64,000 nt of DNA, from the NCBI RefSeq assembly GCF_003935425.1, contig NZ_RHQN01000006.1:186001-250000 (forward strand). The letters are read 5' to 3'. The position numbers were made by a program, and so were the translations under genes. Position 1 is the first letter of the stretch; each line of letters starts with the position of its first letter. Below the pieces are notes generated by a model that saw only the letters and a program-made list of their open reading frames with translations, did no database searches and had not been told where the DNA came from. Origin of the DNA: Pseudomonas sp. v388. Its GTDB lineage: Bacteria; Pseudomonadota; Gammaproteobacteria; Pseudomonadales; Pseudomonadaceae. Below, one piece after another: positions 1 through 8,276 of this stretch.

Positions 1-420
1 GACCACCCAACCCCGTAGCGACACGCCCTGCTCCTGGCCGATTGCCAAGGTCGTGGCGCTGAGTTCGTGCAGACGCGTCTGGTACGACGCCAGGGTCTGG
101 GTCATCTGCTCGTTCCAGTCGCGGTCCAGACGCCCTGTCGCATCGAGCATCACCCCGCCGTGGGAACAGATGGCGCCTGCGGTGAACGGCAGTTTGACCC
201 GGCTGAACGCCTCGACGCTGCGGGCGGTGACCGGAACCACATCGGAATGGGCCAGCAGCCAGCGCGCGAATGACTGTTGCACGTTGGTCATGTAGCCGTT
301 GGGGTTACCCACGATGTCGACGGTCGCGACATGTTTCTCGATATCGGGAGCAGTCTTACGCGCGGTCTGGAACAGCGTGTCGTCGAGGTCCACGAAAATC
401 AGCGGGCGATCGTTATTCAT
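1..420 (-). CDS. HAD-superfamily hydrolase, partial (C-terminus beyond window)
   Basis: Translating leftward from the ATG at 418-420 gives an open frame of 140 codons that runs off the window edge, so the C-terminal part is missing. The N-terminus carries the HAD motif I DLDDT (residues 11-15) preceded by a hydrophobic strand, and a motif II-like PVTAR with the conserved Thr near residue 63. This fits a small phosphatase of the HAD superfamily, acting on a phosphorylated small molecule in the cytoplasm. Its start overlaps the end of the upstream phosphoribosyltransferase gene by 8 bases, so the two are probably translationally coupled. HAD, phosphoribosyltransferase and ATP-grasp genes recur together in Ter-linked biosynthetic clusters. 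The substrate is unknown. Confidence 0.8.
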   Translation of the reverse strand, partial: MNNDRPLIFVDLDDTLFQTARKTAPDIEKHVATVDIVGNPNGYMTNVQQSFARWLLAHSDVVPVTARSVEAFSRVKLPFTAGAICSHGGVMLDATGRLDRDWNEQMTQTLASYQTRLHELSATTLAIGQEQGVSLRGWVV

Positions 421-1549
421 CACAGATGACCTCAGCGTTCAACGCCTGGACCAGCTCGGCGGGCACGGCCTGCCGCGGGGTTTCGGTACAGATCAGCACG
501 CGGTCGAACTGACCGGGCTGCACGTTGTAGAGAAAATTCGGAATGCCCAACCCATAGTTGTCGGAAAAAGACAGCGCATGACCGATGGCATGTCCCAGGG
601 CAATCGGCGAACGACTGGTGGAACTGAAGTGCACGTCCGCCCCGGCTTTTTCCAGGCGCTCGGCCAGCAGGAACGGGCGCCAGACGAACTCGCTGGTGCC
701 GACCACGAGTACGCGTTCGCCTTTGGCCACCTGCAAGCCGGGCGCCAGGGTATCGACCACCGAGCGCACACCCAGCCGCCCCCAATCGTTGGCGGTCACC
801 AGCGGCCAGTCTCCTGCCGCGACCGTACCCACTTCCGGCATCTCCGGCAGCGGCGCGGCCAGATCCTCGGCGAACGAATACGAACCCTGCAGCAACGATA
901 CCTGCTCGGCCACCGCCCCCATGGTGGAGCTGACCGCGCCTGCCGACCAATCGGTCAGCACGCAGGTCACGACGCGTTCGAGCTTGTTCAGCCCTGCGTC
1001 GACCAGCGCGCGGTGCAGGTTGATGAAGGTCTTGCCGGTGGAGGCTTCGTCATCGACCAGCACCAGCGAGCGGGCGTTGAGCATCATTTCGCGCAAGGCA
1101 GGATCGGTCGGCAGGTGCAGCAGATGGGCACTGGCGTGGCTGTGTTCTTCTTCGAAACGAGCGAACAGCTCGGTGCCGGTCGGGTGGCGAGTGCTCACCA
1201 GATAAAGGGCGTCCGGGCGCGTCCGGCTGTAGGCCCGATGCACGCCGGCGCCGAGGCCCACTGCCGTTTCCGCCATGCCGATGACCAGCACCGGGCCAGG
1301 CAGATCGGCGGGGATCTTGTGCGCCAGGTCTTCGAAACTCTTGAGCATTACGCTGGGGCGCACAGGAATGTGCCGCCCCAGTACCCGGGATACGAACAGA
1401 AAGGCACGCTTGGGATTGCGGCGCTCGGCGAAGCCGAACAACGAGTCCGGAGCAATGGTGGAAGCGTCGACCATTACGTCCAGGCGCCCACGAAGCAGAT
1501 CAGCACTAAGCGTTGCAGGTTTGGAAAGAGCTGTGCTGCTGTCCATCAT
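413..1549 (-). CDS. Phosphoribosyltransferase-domain protein of Ter-associated type (PRTase-TRSP)
   Basis: 378 residues. Residues 166-174, DDEASTGKT, after a hydrophobic strand, are the PRPP-binding loop of type I phosphoribosyltransferases, so the N-terminal half should bind PRPP or a phosphoribosyl product. The C-terminal half (about 220-378) fits the TRSP-type domain that follows this PRTase in tellurite-resistance clusters; I assign that from family knowledge, not from a search. AGGA lies 5 bases before the chosen ATG at 1547-1549. The gene sits 66 bp after the TerD-protease gene and overlaps the HAD gene. Known Ter clusters of this kind are predicted to build a nucleoside-like metabolite; the product is unproven. 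Confidence 0.8.
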   Translation of the reverse strand: MMDSSTALSKPATLSADLLRGRLDVMVDASTIAPDSLFGFAERRNPKRAFLFVSRVLGRHIPVRPSVMLKSFEDLAHKIPADLPGPVLVIGMAETAVGLGAGVHRAYSRTRPDALYLVSTRHPTGTELFARFEEEHSHASAHLLHLPTDPALREMMLNARSLVLVDDEASTGKTFINLHRALVDAGLNKLERVVTCVLTDWSAGAVSSTMGAVAEQVSLLQGSYSFAEDLAAPLPEMPEVGTVAAGDWPLVTANDWGRLGVRSVVDTLAPGLQVAKGERVLVVGTSEFVWRPFLLAERLEKAGADVHFSSTSRSPIALGHAIGHALSFSDNYGLGIPNFLYNVQPGQFDRVLICTETPRQAVPAELVQALNAEVICDE

Positions 1550-1615
1550 TCAATTCCTGATTTAACGGGGCCGATGCCCCTGACGCCTGCCGCCCCAGAA
1601 AAAGGGGGACCGGCA

Positions 1616-2755
1616 TCACTCCCGAGAGGCTTCGACGAGCCAGAGCGATGCCTGTGCAGAGCGACTGATTTCTGTAGTGGTATACGACTTTTCTACACGG
1701 GCGCGGGACGCATCGACGCGGCAGGCCTGTAGAAAAGACAAAAGCAGCGCGGATTTCACCGCGAAATTCATGTTTTGCCCGTCCGGCACGGTGGAGGTCA
1801 CCATCCCTATGACCGCCCCGCCGTGATCGAACAGCGGGCTGCCGCTGGAACCGGGCTGGATGGGCGCCGTGAACTGAAACAGGCTCGCGTCGCTGTGCAA
1901 ACCGAACAGCCCCGAGATTCCGCCCTGTGTGACCTGCAACCCACCGCCGGAAATCGACGCCAGCGGATAGCCCAGCACCACCACCGTATCGCCCGGCTCG
2001 CAACCCTCGCCATCGCGGAAGGTCAACGGCCGCAGCGGCGATGCACCCTGCACCCGCAAAAGCGCGATATCGTTGCGCCGGTCCACCACCACCGGCTCGA
2101 CCTTGTAACGGCCTTCCAGGGAGGTGATGTGCAGCACGTTCATGTCTTCGATGACATGGGCGCAGGTCATCACGTGCCCCGGTCCGACCACGAAGGCCGT
2201 ACCGGTCGCAGACTCATGACGCGGACCACCACCCGAACCACCGGACGGGCGGCGCGGGTGCCGGTCGTCCACCTCAAGCCCGATCTTGCGTCCGAACGCC
2301 GACAGCCCGTAGGCCGAGCCTTCGCTCAAGGCACGAAACTTCCATTGCTCGTTGCGCTTGTAGAACTCGCCGATGATGATCGCCGCTTCGCCGTTGTCCT
2401 GCAGGTTCACCCGGTGCTCGATATCCGCGTCCACCTGTAGATGCAGGCTGCCCATTTCCCTCACAGGCCCCATTGCGGCGAACACATAGACCAACAACAA
2501 CACGCGGTCACTGCCGGCTGGCAGACGGCTGAGCTGCAGCGAACAGCCCACGTTCTCGGGGCCTCCGCTCCACGCCATCCAGCTTTGTTCCTGATGGAGC
2601 AACGCAGGCTCACCCATGGGCTGGCGCTTCTCATTGACCGGCAGCAACGCAACGGCGCCGTACTCTCCGAAAACCGATCTCCTGCCGGTTTCCAGATTCC
2701 AGGTGCAATCGGAATTGGCCAACGCGACGTTTGCACCCGGTGCCAGCACCTTCAT
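1616..2755 (-). CDS. TerD-domain protein fused to a trypsin-like serine protease
   Basis: 379 residues. Residues 1-165 resemble TerD/CABP calcium-binding stress proteins, including the typical end with GEFYKRNEQWKFRALSEG and GLSAFGRKIGLEV. A Gly/Ser/Pro-rich linker (about 166-182) leads into a trypsin/DegP-like domain at 183-345. The catalytic triad is readable: His200 in MTCAHV, Asp229 in RRNDIALL, and Ser304 in PGSSGSP. No signal peptide is seen, so the protease should be cytoplasmic, unlike DegP. GGAGG lies 7 bases before the ATG. The gene lies between the ATP-grasp and PRTase genes, all leftward. The fusion suggests that the TerD part senses a metal or stress signal and the protease acts on a partner; this is inference. 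Confidence 0.85.
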   Translation of the reverse strand: MKVLAPGANVALANSDCTWNLETGRRSVFGEYGAVALLPVNEKRQPMGEPALLHQEQSWMAWSGGPENVGCSLQLSRLPAGSDRVLLLVYVFAAMGPVREMGSLHLQVDADIEHRVNLQDNGEAAIIIGEFYKRNEQWKFRALSEGSAYGLSAFGRKIGLEVDDRHPRRPSGGSGGGPRHESATGTAFVVGPGHVMTCAHVIEDMNVLHITSLEGRYKVEPVVVDRRNDIALLRVQGASPLRPLTFRDGEGCEPGDTVVVLGYPLASISGGGLQVTQGGISGLFGLHSDASLFQFTAPIQPGSSGSPLFDHGGAVIGMVTSTVPDGQNMNFAVKSALLLSFLQACRVDASRARVEKSYTTTEISRSAQASLWLVEASRE

Positions 2756-2809
2756 GCTCGATCCTCCATGATTAGAGCGATAAGTAATAGCAAAAAACTA
2801 TTATCCTGA

Positions 2810-3808
2810 TCAAACCGAGGCCCGTACAGCGACGGTGATGGCCTTGACTCTAATATTCTCCTGCCAATGTGTTTCCGGTTCTTTCATTCCCAGGCGGCGG
2901 GCCGCAAATATGCCGGGCAGATTGACCCCGGTTTCTCGGGTGTAGCCGATGCCGCCCGAGTAGCGCGGGTTGATCTCCAGCAGGCGAGGATTGCCGTCGG
3001 CATCGTCGCGGGTCTGGACGTTGATCAAACCGTCGCAGCCGAAATGCTCGGCCGCCTGGACGGCGAGACGGACCGCCTCGCTGTCGCGTTCGAAGGTCTG
3101 ATTCGTCCCCTGCTTGCGGCGACCGACGAAGGCAATCGCTTTACCCTGCTCACAGACCATATCGACCGAGCATTCGCTGCCCGGCATGTAGGGCATGAGC
3201 AGCATCGGCGCTCGCGCCTCGGATTTGCGATAGGCGTTGAAGTACGCCTCGAAAGTGGTCTCGCGGGCGTCCGGGTTGGCGAAGCAGCGGAAATCGTCGA
3301 CATCGTCCTTGAAGCGCCAGAATCCGTGGCCGAAAATCCCGACTGTAGGCTTGATGCACACTTCGCCGGTCTTGCTGAGTTCCCGGTACGCCGCCTGCAA
3401 CTGCTCCGCGTCATTCGCGGTAATGCCAGGGATGCAGGCCAGGCCCGCTGCCTGGGCGGCTGCGGTGAATCGACTTTTGTCATCCACCTCCAGAAAGGTT
3501 TGCATGGAGGTGCCACCGGTTACCAGATCCAGATCCTGCGCGACGAAGCGGTCGCGATGGGTCTCATAAAAGCTGCCGATCCGCCCGGCCACGACGACTT
3601 TTACGCCTAGACTTCGTGCCGTATCGATGACCCAGTCGATACGCTCCTCGTTCGCGGCCGGTTCCTGCAACGCCTGATCCGCCTGCCCGGTGATTTCCAG
3701 ACGGTCATGGCGGTGGGAGGCAATGATCTTCACTGATGCCGGTAATGTTTCGCGCGCACCCATGATGACTTCGCGCTGGCTGGACTGCCCTTCAAGGAAC
3801 CAAATCAT
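2810..3808 (-). CDS. ATP-grasp domain protein (carboxylate-amine/thiol ligase-like)
   Basis: 332 residues from the ATG at 3806-3808, chosen because GGAG stands 8 bases upstream; the frame stays open to 3877 but that extension (23 residues) is basic and lacks a Shine-Dalgarno site. The fold is ATP-grasp: a central lysine strand (EVCIKPTVGIFGHGFW), an acidic strand (MPGSECSVDMV) and the metal-binding end RLLEINPRYSGGIGYTRETG. Such enzymes join a carboxylate to an amine or thiol with ATP. Position at the head of the leftward TerD-PRTase-HAD genes suggests it is the ligase of that pathway. Spacing to the TerD-protease gene is 54 bp. The substrate cannot be told from the sequence. Confidence 0.8.
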   Translation of the reverse strand: MIWFLEGQSSQREVIMGARETLPASVKIIASHRHDRLEITGQADQALQEPAANEERIDWVIDTARSLGVKVVVAGRIGSFYETHRDRFVAQDLDLVTGGTSMQTFLEVDDKSRFTAAAQAAGLACIPGITANDAEQLQAAYRELSKTGEVCIKPTVGIFGHGFWRFKDDVDDFRCFANPDARETTFEAYFNAYRKSEARAPMLLMPYMPGSECSVDMVCEQGKAIAFVGRRKQGTNQTFERDSEAVRLAVQAAEHFGCDGLINVQTRDDADGNPRLLEINPRYSGGIGYTRETGVNLPGIFAARRLGMKEPETHWQENIRVKAITVAVRASV

Positions 3809-3929
3809 GTAGATCTCCGGGGGACGAGGCGCTCTGAACGGGCCTTGTCGAATTTTGTAATAACTGTTTTGCTTCAATGTGTTCGGTTTAGGGCAAAGTC
3901 ACGCAATTTTTTCGATAGGGGACAATGAC

Positions 3930-4475
3930 ATGAAGTGGCTTAGAAGGTCGATTTGGCTTGTGGTACTGGTTGCACTGGGGATCGGCGCTTTGAGCCTTTA
4001 CTACGTCCTGCCGCGTCATGATGTCGTGATGATCACTGGCGTGGAAGTAAAACGAATGGACGCTGACGGCGTGGTCAACGCCGAAAACCCGGCCGACGGC
4101 CCGACCCGCGACGTGTATTTCATCAACACCGAACACCCGGACACCAAGAAGGTCGTGGTTTACCGCAACGAGGACACCGCCTGGAGCTTCCCGTGGTACT
4201 TCAAGTTCGACTCGGCGGATATCCAGGCCAAGGCCCAGGGCTATTCCCGCGACGCCAACCAGTTGGCCCTGATTCGTTACTACGGCTGGCGCATCACAAT
4301 CCTCTCGATGTTCCCCAACGTGACCGAAATCCAGATGACCAGCAGCCGCGACGAACCCTTCCCGGTGTTCAACGCGATCTTCTTCGGCGTTTTCGCGCTG
4401 CTTGTGCTGGCGGTAATCATCGTGATCCGCCGCCGGTTTCGCAAGCAGCCACGGGTTGATCAAGTGGTGAGATAA
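3930..4475 (+). CDS. DUF1523-family membrane protein
   Basis: 181 residues from the ATG at 3930, preceded by AGGGGA. An N-terminal hydrophobic segment (about residues 8-26) and a second one near the C-terminus (about 148-168, followed by a basic RRRFRKQ tail) indicate an inner-membrane protein with a periplasmic middle domain of about 120 residues. I place it in DUF1523 by its overall pattern; the function is unknown. It is transcribed rightward, away from the Ter-like genes, and ends about 80 bp before the terminator shared with tRNA-Thr. Confidence 0.75.
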   Translation: MKWLRRSIWLVVLVALGIGALSLYYVLPRHDVVMITGVEVKRMDADGVVNAENPADGPTRDVYFINTEHPDTKKVVVYRNEDTAWSFPWYFKFDSADIQAKAQGYSRDANQLALIRYYGWRITILSMFPNVTEIQMTSSRDEPFPVFNAIFFGVFALLVLAVIIVIRRRFRKQPRVDQVVR

Positions 4476-4552
4476 CTCGGATGAGCCTGGGGAAATCCTG
4501 CTGAAGATGTATGAAGGCGGGTTTTGCCTTACAGGCTCAAACGACAGAAACG

Positions 4553-4590
4553 AAAAAGCCCGATCCGTGATGTGATCGGGCTTTTCGTTT
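4553..4590. terminator. Bidirectional rho-independent terminator
   Basis: Perfect 12-bp stem (AAAAGCCCGATC with GATCGGGCTTTT) and an 8-base loop, with A and T runs on both sides. It lies between the converging DUF1523 gene and tRNA-Thr and can serve both. Confidence 0.85.
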
Positions 4591-4592
4591 TC

Positions 4593-4669
4593 TGGTGCCG
4601 GAAACAGGAATCGAACCTGCGACCTTCGCGTTACGAGTGCGCTGCTCTACCGGGCTGAGCTATTCCGGC
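4593..4669 (-). tRNA. tRNA-Thr (anticodon CGT)
   Basis: 77 nt including the encoded CCA. The reverse strand gives a 7-bp acceptor stem (GCCGGAA/TTCCGGC), a D arm, anticodon loop CTCGTAA with anticodon CGT, and a T arm with GGTTCGAATCC. Position 31 (A) faces C at 39 at the base of the anticodon loop, so that pair is not Watson-Crick. The gene follows pilA on the same strand 55 bp downstream, the same pilA-tRNA-Thr order known as a pilin exchange hot spot in P. aeruginosa. Confidence 0.95.
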
Positions 4670-4724
4670 TAAACCTTATTGCGCAATCATTTTAGCTGGC
4701 AAACCGGGCACATCCAGAACGTCA

Positions 4725-5129
4725 TTACCTGCAAAGGGCTGGAGTCGATGTGAGGCATCCGCCACTTTGAGTCCAGGTCAGAGCACCAACGCCTGGAACA
4801 GGAGTAACTACGTAGGTGGCTGCAGCGCTGGTAGTTGCCGTTGGAACAACAGTAACTACCCCATCCGCTACAGCTACTGACGCAACGTGAGTAGTAGCTT
4901 GAGTAGCAGGAATACCGTTCGTGCCGGAGTTGCAACCGACACGGCCGCCAAGCTCCTGAACACACGCAGCTACAGCGGCCTGATACCCATTGGCAACCGA
5001 GATAACCTCGGAATAGCGGGCCTTCATGGTGTAGGAGTTGTACTGAGGGATTGCTACCGCCGCCAAAATACCGATGATCGCAACCACGATCATCAGCTCG
5101 ATCAGCGTAAAACCTTTTTGTGCGTTCAT
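4725..5129 (-). CDS. pilA: Type IV major pilin PilA
   Basis: 134-residue prepilin. The leader MNAQKG is cut before Phe7 by PilD, giving a mature N-terminus FTLIE with the conserved Glu5 and a long hydrophobic helix (to about residue 28). Four cysteines are present: C56, C66, C125 and C133. The last pair forms a short C-terminal disulphide loop with seven residues between. Residues 68-106 are rich in Thr, Ser, Ala and Val. GGAG lies 8 bases before the ATG. It is divergent from pilB, with a sigma-54 promoter in between, and followed by tRNA-Thr. The 3' half uses codons such as GTA, ACT and GTT that neighbours avoid, which suits exchange of the variable part. Confidence 0.95.
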   Translation of the reverse strand: MNAQKGFTLIELMIVVAIIGILAAVAIPQYNSYTMKARYSEVISVANGYQAAVAACVQELGGRVGCNSGTNGIPATQATTHVASVAVADGVVTVVPTATTSAAATYVVTPVPGVGALTWTQSGGCLTSTPALCR

Positions 5130-5174
5130 ATCTACTTCTCCGAGGCGTCAATTAGTGGTGCCTTGAGAAGGTAA

Positions 5175-5192
5175 TAGCACGCGTCGTGCCAA
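5175..5192 (-). promoter_or_regulatory. Sigma-54 (RpoN) promoter of pilA
   Basis: On the reverse strand the sequence reads TTGGCACGACGCGTGCTA: GG at -24 (5190-5189) and GC at -12 (5178-5177) separated by exactly 10 bases, as RpoN requires. The predicted start lies about 35 bases before the pilA ATG. pilA is RpoN- and PilR-dependent in P. aeruginosa. Confidence 0.85.
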
Positions 5193-5354
5193 CCCGCCTT
5201 CCTGAACTGTTGCTGACCAAAACCGCGTTTCTGCCGACCCAATCACCCTCGGAAATCAACAGAAACTGACAATTTTCGTCACATCCCCCTCCACCATTTG
5301 GCACCACCCGCCGACTGCGTTATAACCCTCACACTGTCTGTGTCTGGTGGTTTT

Positions 5355-7055
5355 ATGACTGATGTTGTCCTCACCGGTTTGGCCAAACAATTGGTCTTGG
5401 CCGAATTACTCACTGAGAAAGCCGCGCAGCAAGCCCTCCAGCAAGCACGCCGCGACAAGATTTCGCTGATCACTCATCTGGTCCAGAACCAGCTGGTCAA
5501 AAGTCTGACGCTGGCCGAGATGGCTTCCGACCAGTTCGGTATCCCGTTCATGGACCTGGCCACCCTCGACAAGGAAAGCCAACCCAAGGGCTTGATCAGC
5601 GAGAAGCTCGCGCGCCAGCACCATGCGCTGCCCTTGTGGCGTCGAGGCAACAAGCTGTTCATCGGCATATCCGACCCGACCAACCACCAGGCCGTGACCG
5701 ATATCCAGTTCAGCACCGGCCTGACCACTGAAGCGATTCTGGTCGAGGACGACAAACTCACCAACGCCATCGACAAGTTCTTCGACACCGACAATGGGAT
5801 GGGCAACCTGGCCGACGTCGATCTGGGCCTGGAAATCGAAGCCATTGATGGGCCGCAAAAGGAAACCTCCCTTAGCGGGCAAAGCGATGCCGACGACGCT
5901 CCAGTCGTGCGTTTCGTCAACAAGATGCTGATGGACGCCATTCGCCTCGGCTCTTCGGACTTGCATTTCGAGCCCTACGAGAAGATTTTCCGGGTGCGCC
6001 TGCGCACCGACGGCATCCTGCATGAAGTCGCCCGGCCGCCGATTCACCTGGCAAGCCGGATTGCCGCGCGCCTGAAAGTCATGGCCAGCCTGGACATCTC
6101 CGAGCGGCGCAAGCCTCAGGACGGCCGGGTCAAGCTGCGGGTCTCCAAGAACAAAGCCATCGACTTCCGGATGAACACCCTGCCGACGCTGTGGGGCGAG
6201 AAAATCGTGATGCGTATTCTCGACCCGACCAGTGCGCAGATGGGCATCGACGCGCTAGGTTACGAGCCGGATCAGAAAGCGCTGTATTTGGAAGCGCTGA
6301 AGCAACCGCAAGGCATGATTCTGGTCACCGGGCCGACCGGCTCAGGTAAAACCGTTTCCCTGTATACCGGTCTGAATATCCTGAACACCGTGGATATCAA
6401 CATTTCCACCGCCGAAGATCCGGTCGAGATCAACCTGGAAGGCATCAATCAGGTCAACGTCAATCCGCGCCAGGGCATGGACTTTTCCCAGGCACTGCGA
6501 GCGTTTCTGCGCCAGGACCCGGACGTGATCATGGTCGGCGAGATTCGCGACCTGGAAACCGCCGAAATCGCTATCAAGGCCTCGCAGACCGGTCACATGG
6601 TGCTTTCCACGCTGCACACCAACAGCGCCGCCGAAACCCTGACGCGCCTGCATCACATGGGCGTAGCGGCCTTCAATATCGCTACCGCCATCAACCTGAT
6701 CATTGCCCAGCGGCTGGCGCGCAAGCTGTGTCCGCACTGCAAGAAGGAAGTCGACATTCCCCACGACACGCTGCTCAAGGAAGGCTTTCCGGAAGCGGAG
6801 ATCGGCAAGTTCAAGATCTACGGCCCGGTAGGCTGTGATCATTGCAACGGCGGCTATCGGGGTCGCGTCGGCATTTATGAGGTGGTCAAGAAGACGCCGG
6901 AGCTGGAACGCATCATCATGGAGGAAGGCAACTCGCTGGATATCTCCGTCCAGATGCGCAAGGACGGCTTCAATGACCTGCGCACCTCCGGCCTGCACAA
7001 GGCCATGCAGGGCATCACCAGCCTGGAAGAAGTCAACCGCGTGACCAAGGATTGA
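5355..7055 (+). CDS. pilB: Type IV pilus extension ATPase PilB
   Basis: 566 residues, the usual PilB length, from the ATG at 5355 after GGTGG. The cytoplasmic hexameric ATPase powers pilus extension by turning the platform protein PilC. The N-terminal third is the GspE/PilB N domain. The core has Walker A GPTGSGKT near residue 325, an Asp box and Walker B region DPDVIMVGEIRD near 388, and a His box STLHTNSA. A tetracysteine zinc site is formed by CPHC (C459, C462) and CDHC near 494. It leads the pilB-pilC-pilD-coaE-yacG run, in which each gene abuts or overlaps the next. Confidence 0.97.
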   Translation: MTDVVLTGLAKQLVLAELLTEKAAQQALQQARRDKISLITHLVQNQLVKSLTLAEMASDQFGIPFMDLATLDKESQPKGLISEKLARQHHALPLWRRGNKLFIGISDPTNHQAVTDIQFSTGLTTEAILVEDDKLTNAIDKFFDTDNGMGNLADVDLGLEIEAIDGPQKETSLSGQSDADDAPVVRFVNKMLMDAIRLGSSDLHFEPYEKIFRVRLRTDGILHEVARPPIHLASRIAARLKVMASLDISERRKPQDGRVKLRVSKNKAIDFRMNTLPTLWGEKIVMRILDPTSAQMGIDALGYEPDQKALYLEALKQPQGMILVTGPTGSGKTVSLYTGLNILNTVDINISTAEDPVEINLEGINQVNVNPRQGMDFSQALRAFLRQDPDVIMVGEIRDLETAEIAIKASQTGHMVLSTLHTNSAAETLTRLHHMGVAAFNIATAINLIIAQRLARKLCPHCKKEVDIPHDTLLKEGFPEAEIGKFKIYGPVGCDHCNGGYRGRVGIYEVVKKTPELERIIMEEGNSLDISVQMRKDGFNDLRTSGLHKAMQGITSLEEVNRVTKD

Positions 7056-7057
7056 GC

Positions 7058-8275
7058 ATGGCCACTAAGGCACCCAAAGTCATCGTCTACACCTGGGAAG
7101 GCGTGGATCGTAAAGGCACCAAGGTCAGCGGCGAGTTGAGCGGTCACAGTCTGCCGCTCATCAGGGCGCAACTGCGCAAACAGGGCATCAACCCGACCAA
7201 GGTGCGCAAAAAATCCACGTCGCTGTTCAGCAAGGGCAAGAAGATCAAGCCGCTGGATATCGCTTTTTTCTCCCGGCAGATGGCGACCATGATGAAGGCC
7301 GGCGTGCCGCTGCTGCAGTCATTCGACATCATCAGCGAAGGTGCCGAAAACCCGAACATGCGCGCACTGGTGGACTCCCTGAAACAGGAAGTCTCGGCGG
7401 GTAACAGTTTTGCGACGGCACTGCGGCAGAAGCCCGAATACTTTGATGAGCTGTTTTGCAATCTGGTGGATGCCGGTGAACAGGCCGGTGCATTGGAAAG
7501 CCTGCTGGACCGGGTCGCGACCTATAAGGAAAAGACCGAAGCGCTCAAGGCCAAGATCAAAAAGGCGATGACGTATCCCATCGCGGTTCTGGTTGTGGCA
7601 ATCATCGTGTCGGGTATTCTGCTGGTCAAGGTCGTCCCGCAATTCCAGTCGGTTTTCGCAGGATTTGGCGCCGAACTGCCGGCATTTACCCTGATGGTTA
7701 TAGGACTCAGCAACGTGGTTCAGCAGTGGTGGCTGGCGATCATCGGCCTGTTCGTTGCCGGATTCTTCATGTTCAAACGCGCCTATAAACAATCGCAGAA
7801 ATTCCGCGACAGCATCGACCGCTTTCTGCTGAAAGTGCCGATCATCGGCCCTTTGATCTACAAATCATCGGTCGCCCGTTACGCCCGCACCCTCGCGACG
7901 ACGTTTGCGGCCGGTGTGCCGTTGGTCGAAGCATTGGACTCGGTTGCAGGTGCCACAGGCAACGTGGTGTTCAAGAATGCCGTAATGAAGATCAAGCAAG
8001 ATGTTTCAACCGGCATGCAGCTCAATTTCTCCATGCGCTCTACCCAGGTGTTTCCGAGCCTGGCAATCCAGATGACTGCCATCGGCGAGGAATCCGGCGC
8101 TTTGGACAACATGCTCGACAAGGTCGCCAGCTACTACGAGGCCGAAGTGGACAATATGGTCGACAGCCTCACCAGCCTGATGGAACCGATGATCATGGCC
8201 GTGCTGGGTGTCGTGGTCGGCGGCTTGGTCATCGCCATGTATTTGCCCATCTTCCAACTCGGAAACGTCGTCTGA
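7058..8275 (+). CDS. pilC: Type IV pilus inner-membrane platform protein PilC
   Basis: 405 residues from the ATG at 7058; a TTG two codons upstream is also in frame, but AAGG sits 7 bases before the ATG. Two GspF/PilC repeats are visible, each a cytoplasmic helical bundle (FFSRQMATMMKAGVPL at about 71; RTLATTFAAGVPL near 275) followed by hydrophobic segments (about 170-190, 220-240 and the C-terminal 370-395). It anchors the PilB and PilT motors at the inner membrane. The start lies 2 bp after the pilB stop. Confidence 0.97.
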   Translation: MATKAPKVIVYTWEGVDRKGTKVSGELSGHSLPLIRAQLRKQGINPTKVRKKSTSLFSKGKKIKPLDIAFFSRQMATMMKAGVPLLQSFDIISEGAENPNMRALVDSLKQEVSAGNSFATALRQKPEYFDELFCNLVDAGEQAGALESLLDRVATYKEKTEALKAKIKKAMTYPIAVLVVAIIVSGILLVKVVPQFQSVFAGFGAELPAFTLMVIGLSNVVQQWWLAIIGLFVAGFFMFKRAYKQSQKFRDSIDRFLLKVPIIGPLIYKSSVARYARTLATTFAAGVPLVEALDSVAGATGNVVFKNAVMKIKQDVSTGMQLNFSMRSTQVFPSLAIQMTAIGEESGALDNMLDKVASYYEAEVDNMVDSLTSLMEPMIMAVLGVVVGGLVIAMYLPIFQLGNVV

Positions 8276-8276
8276 C

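Noticed and set aside
299-1732. Long open frame on the forward strand across the HAD-PRTase genes
   Set aside because: It is the antisense of a gene pair with clear motifs, overlaps, and ribosome sites; its own translation is Arg/His/Gln-rich without domain features.
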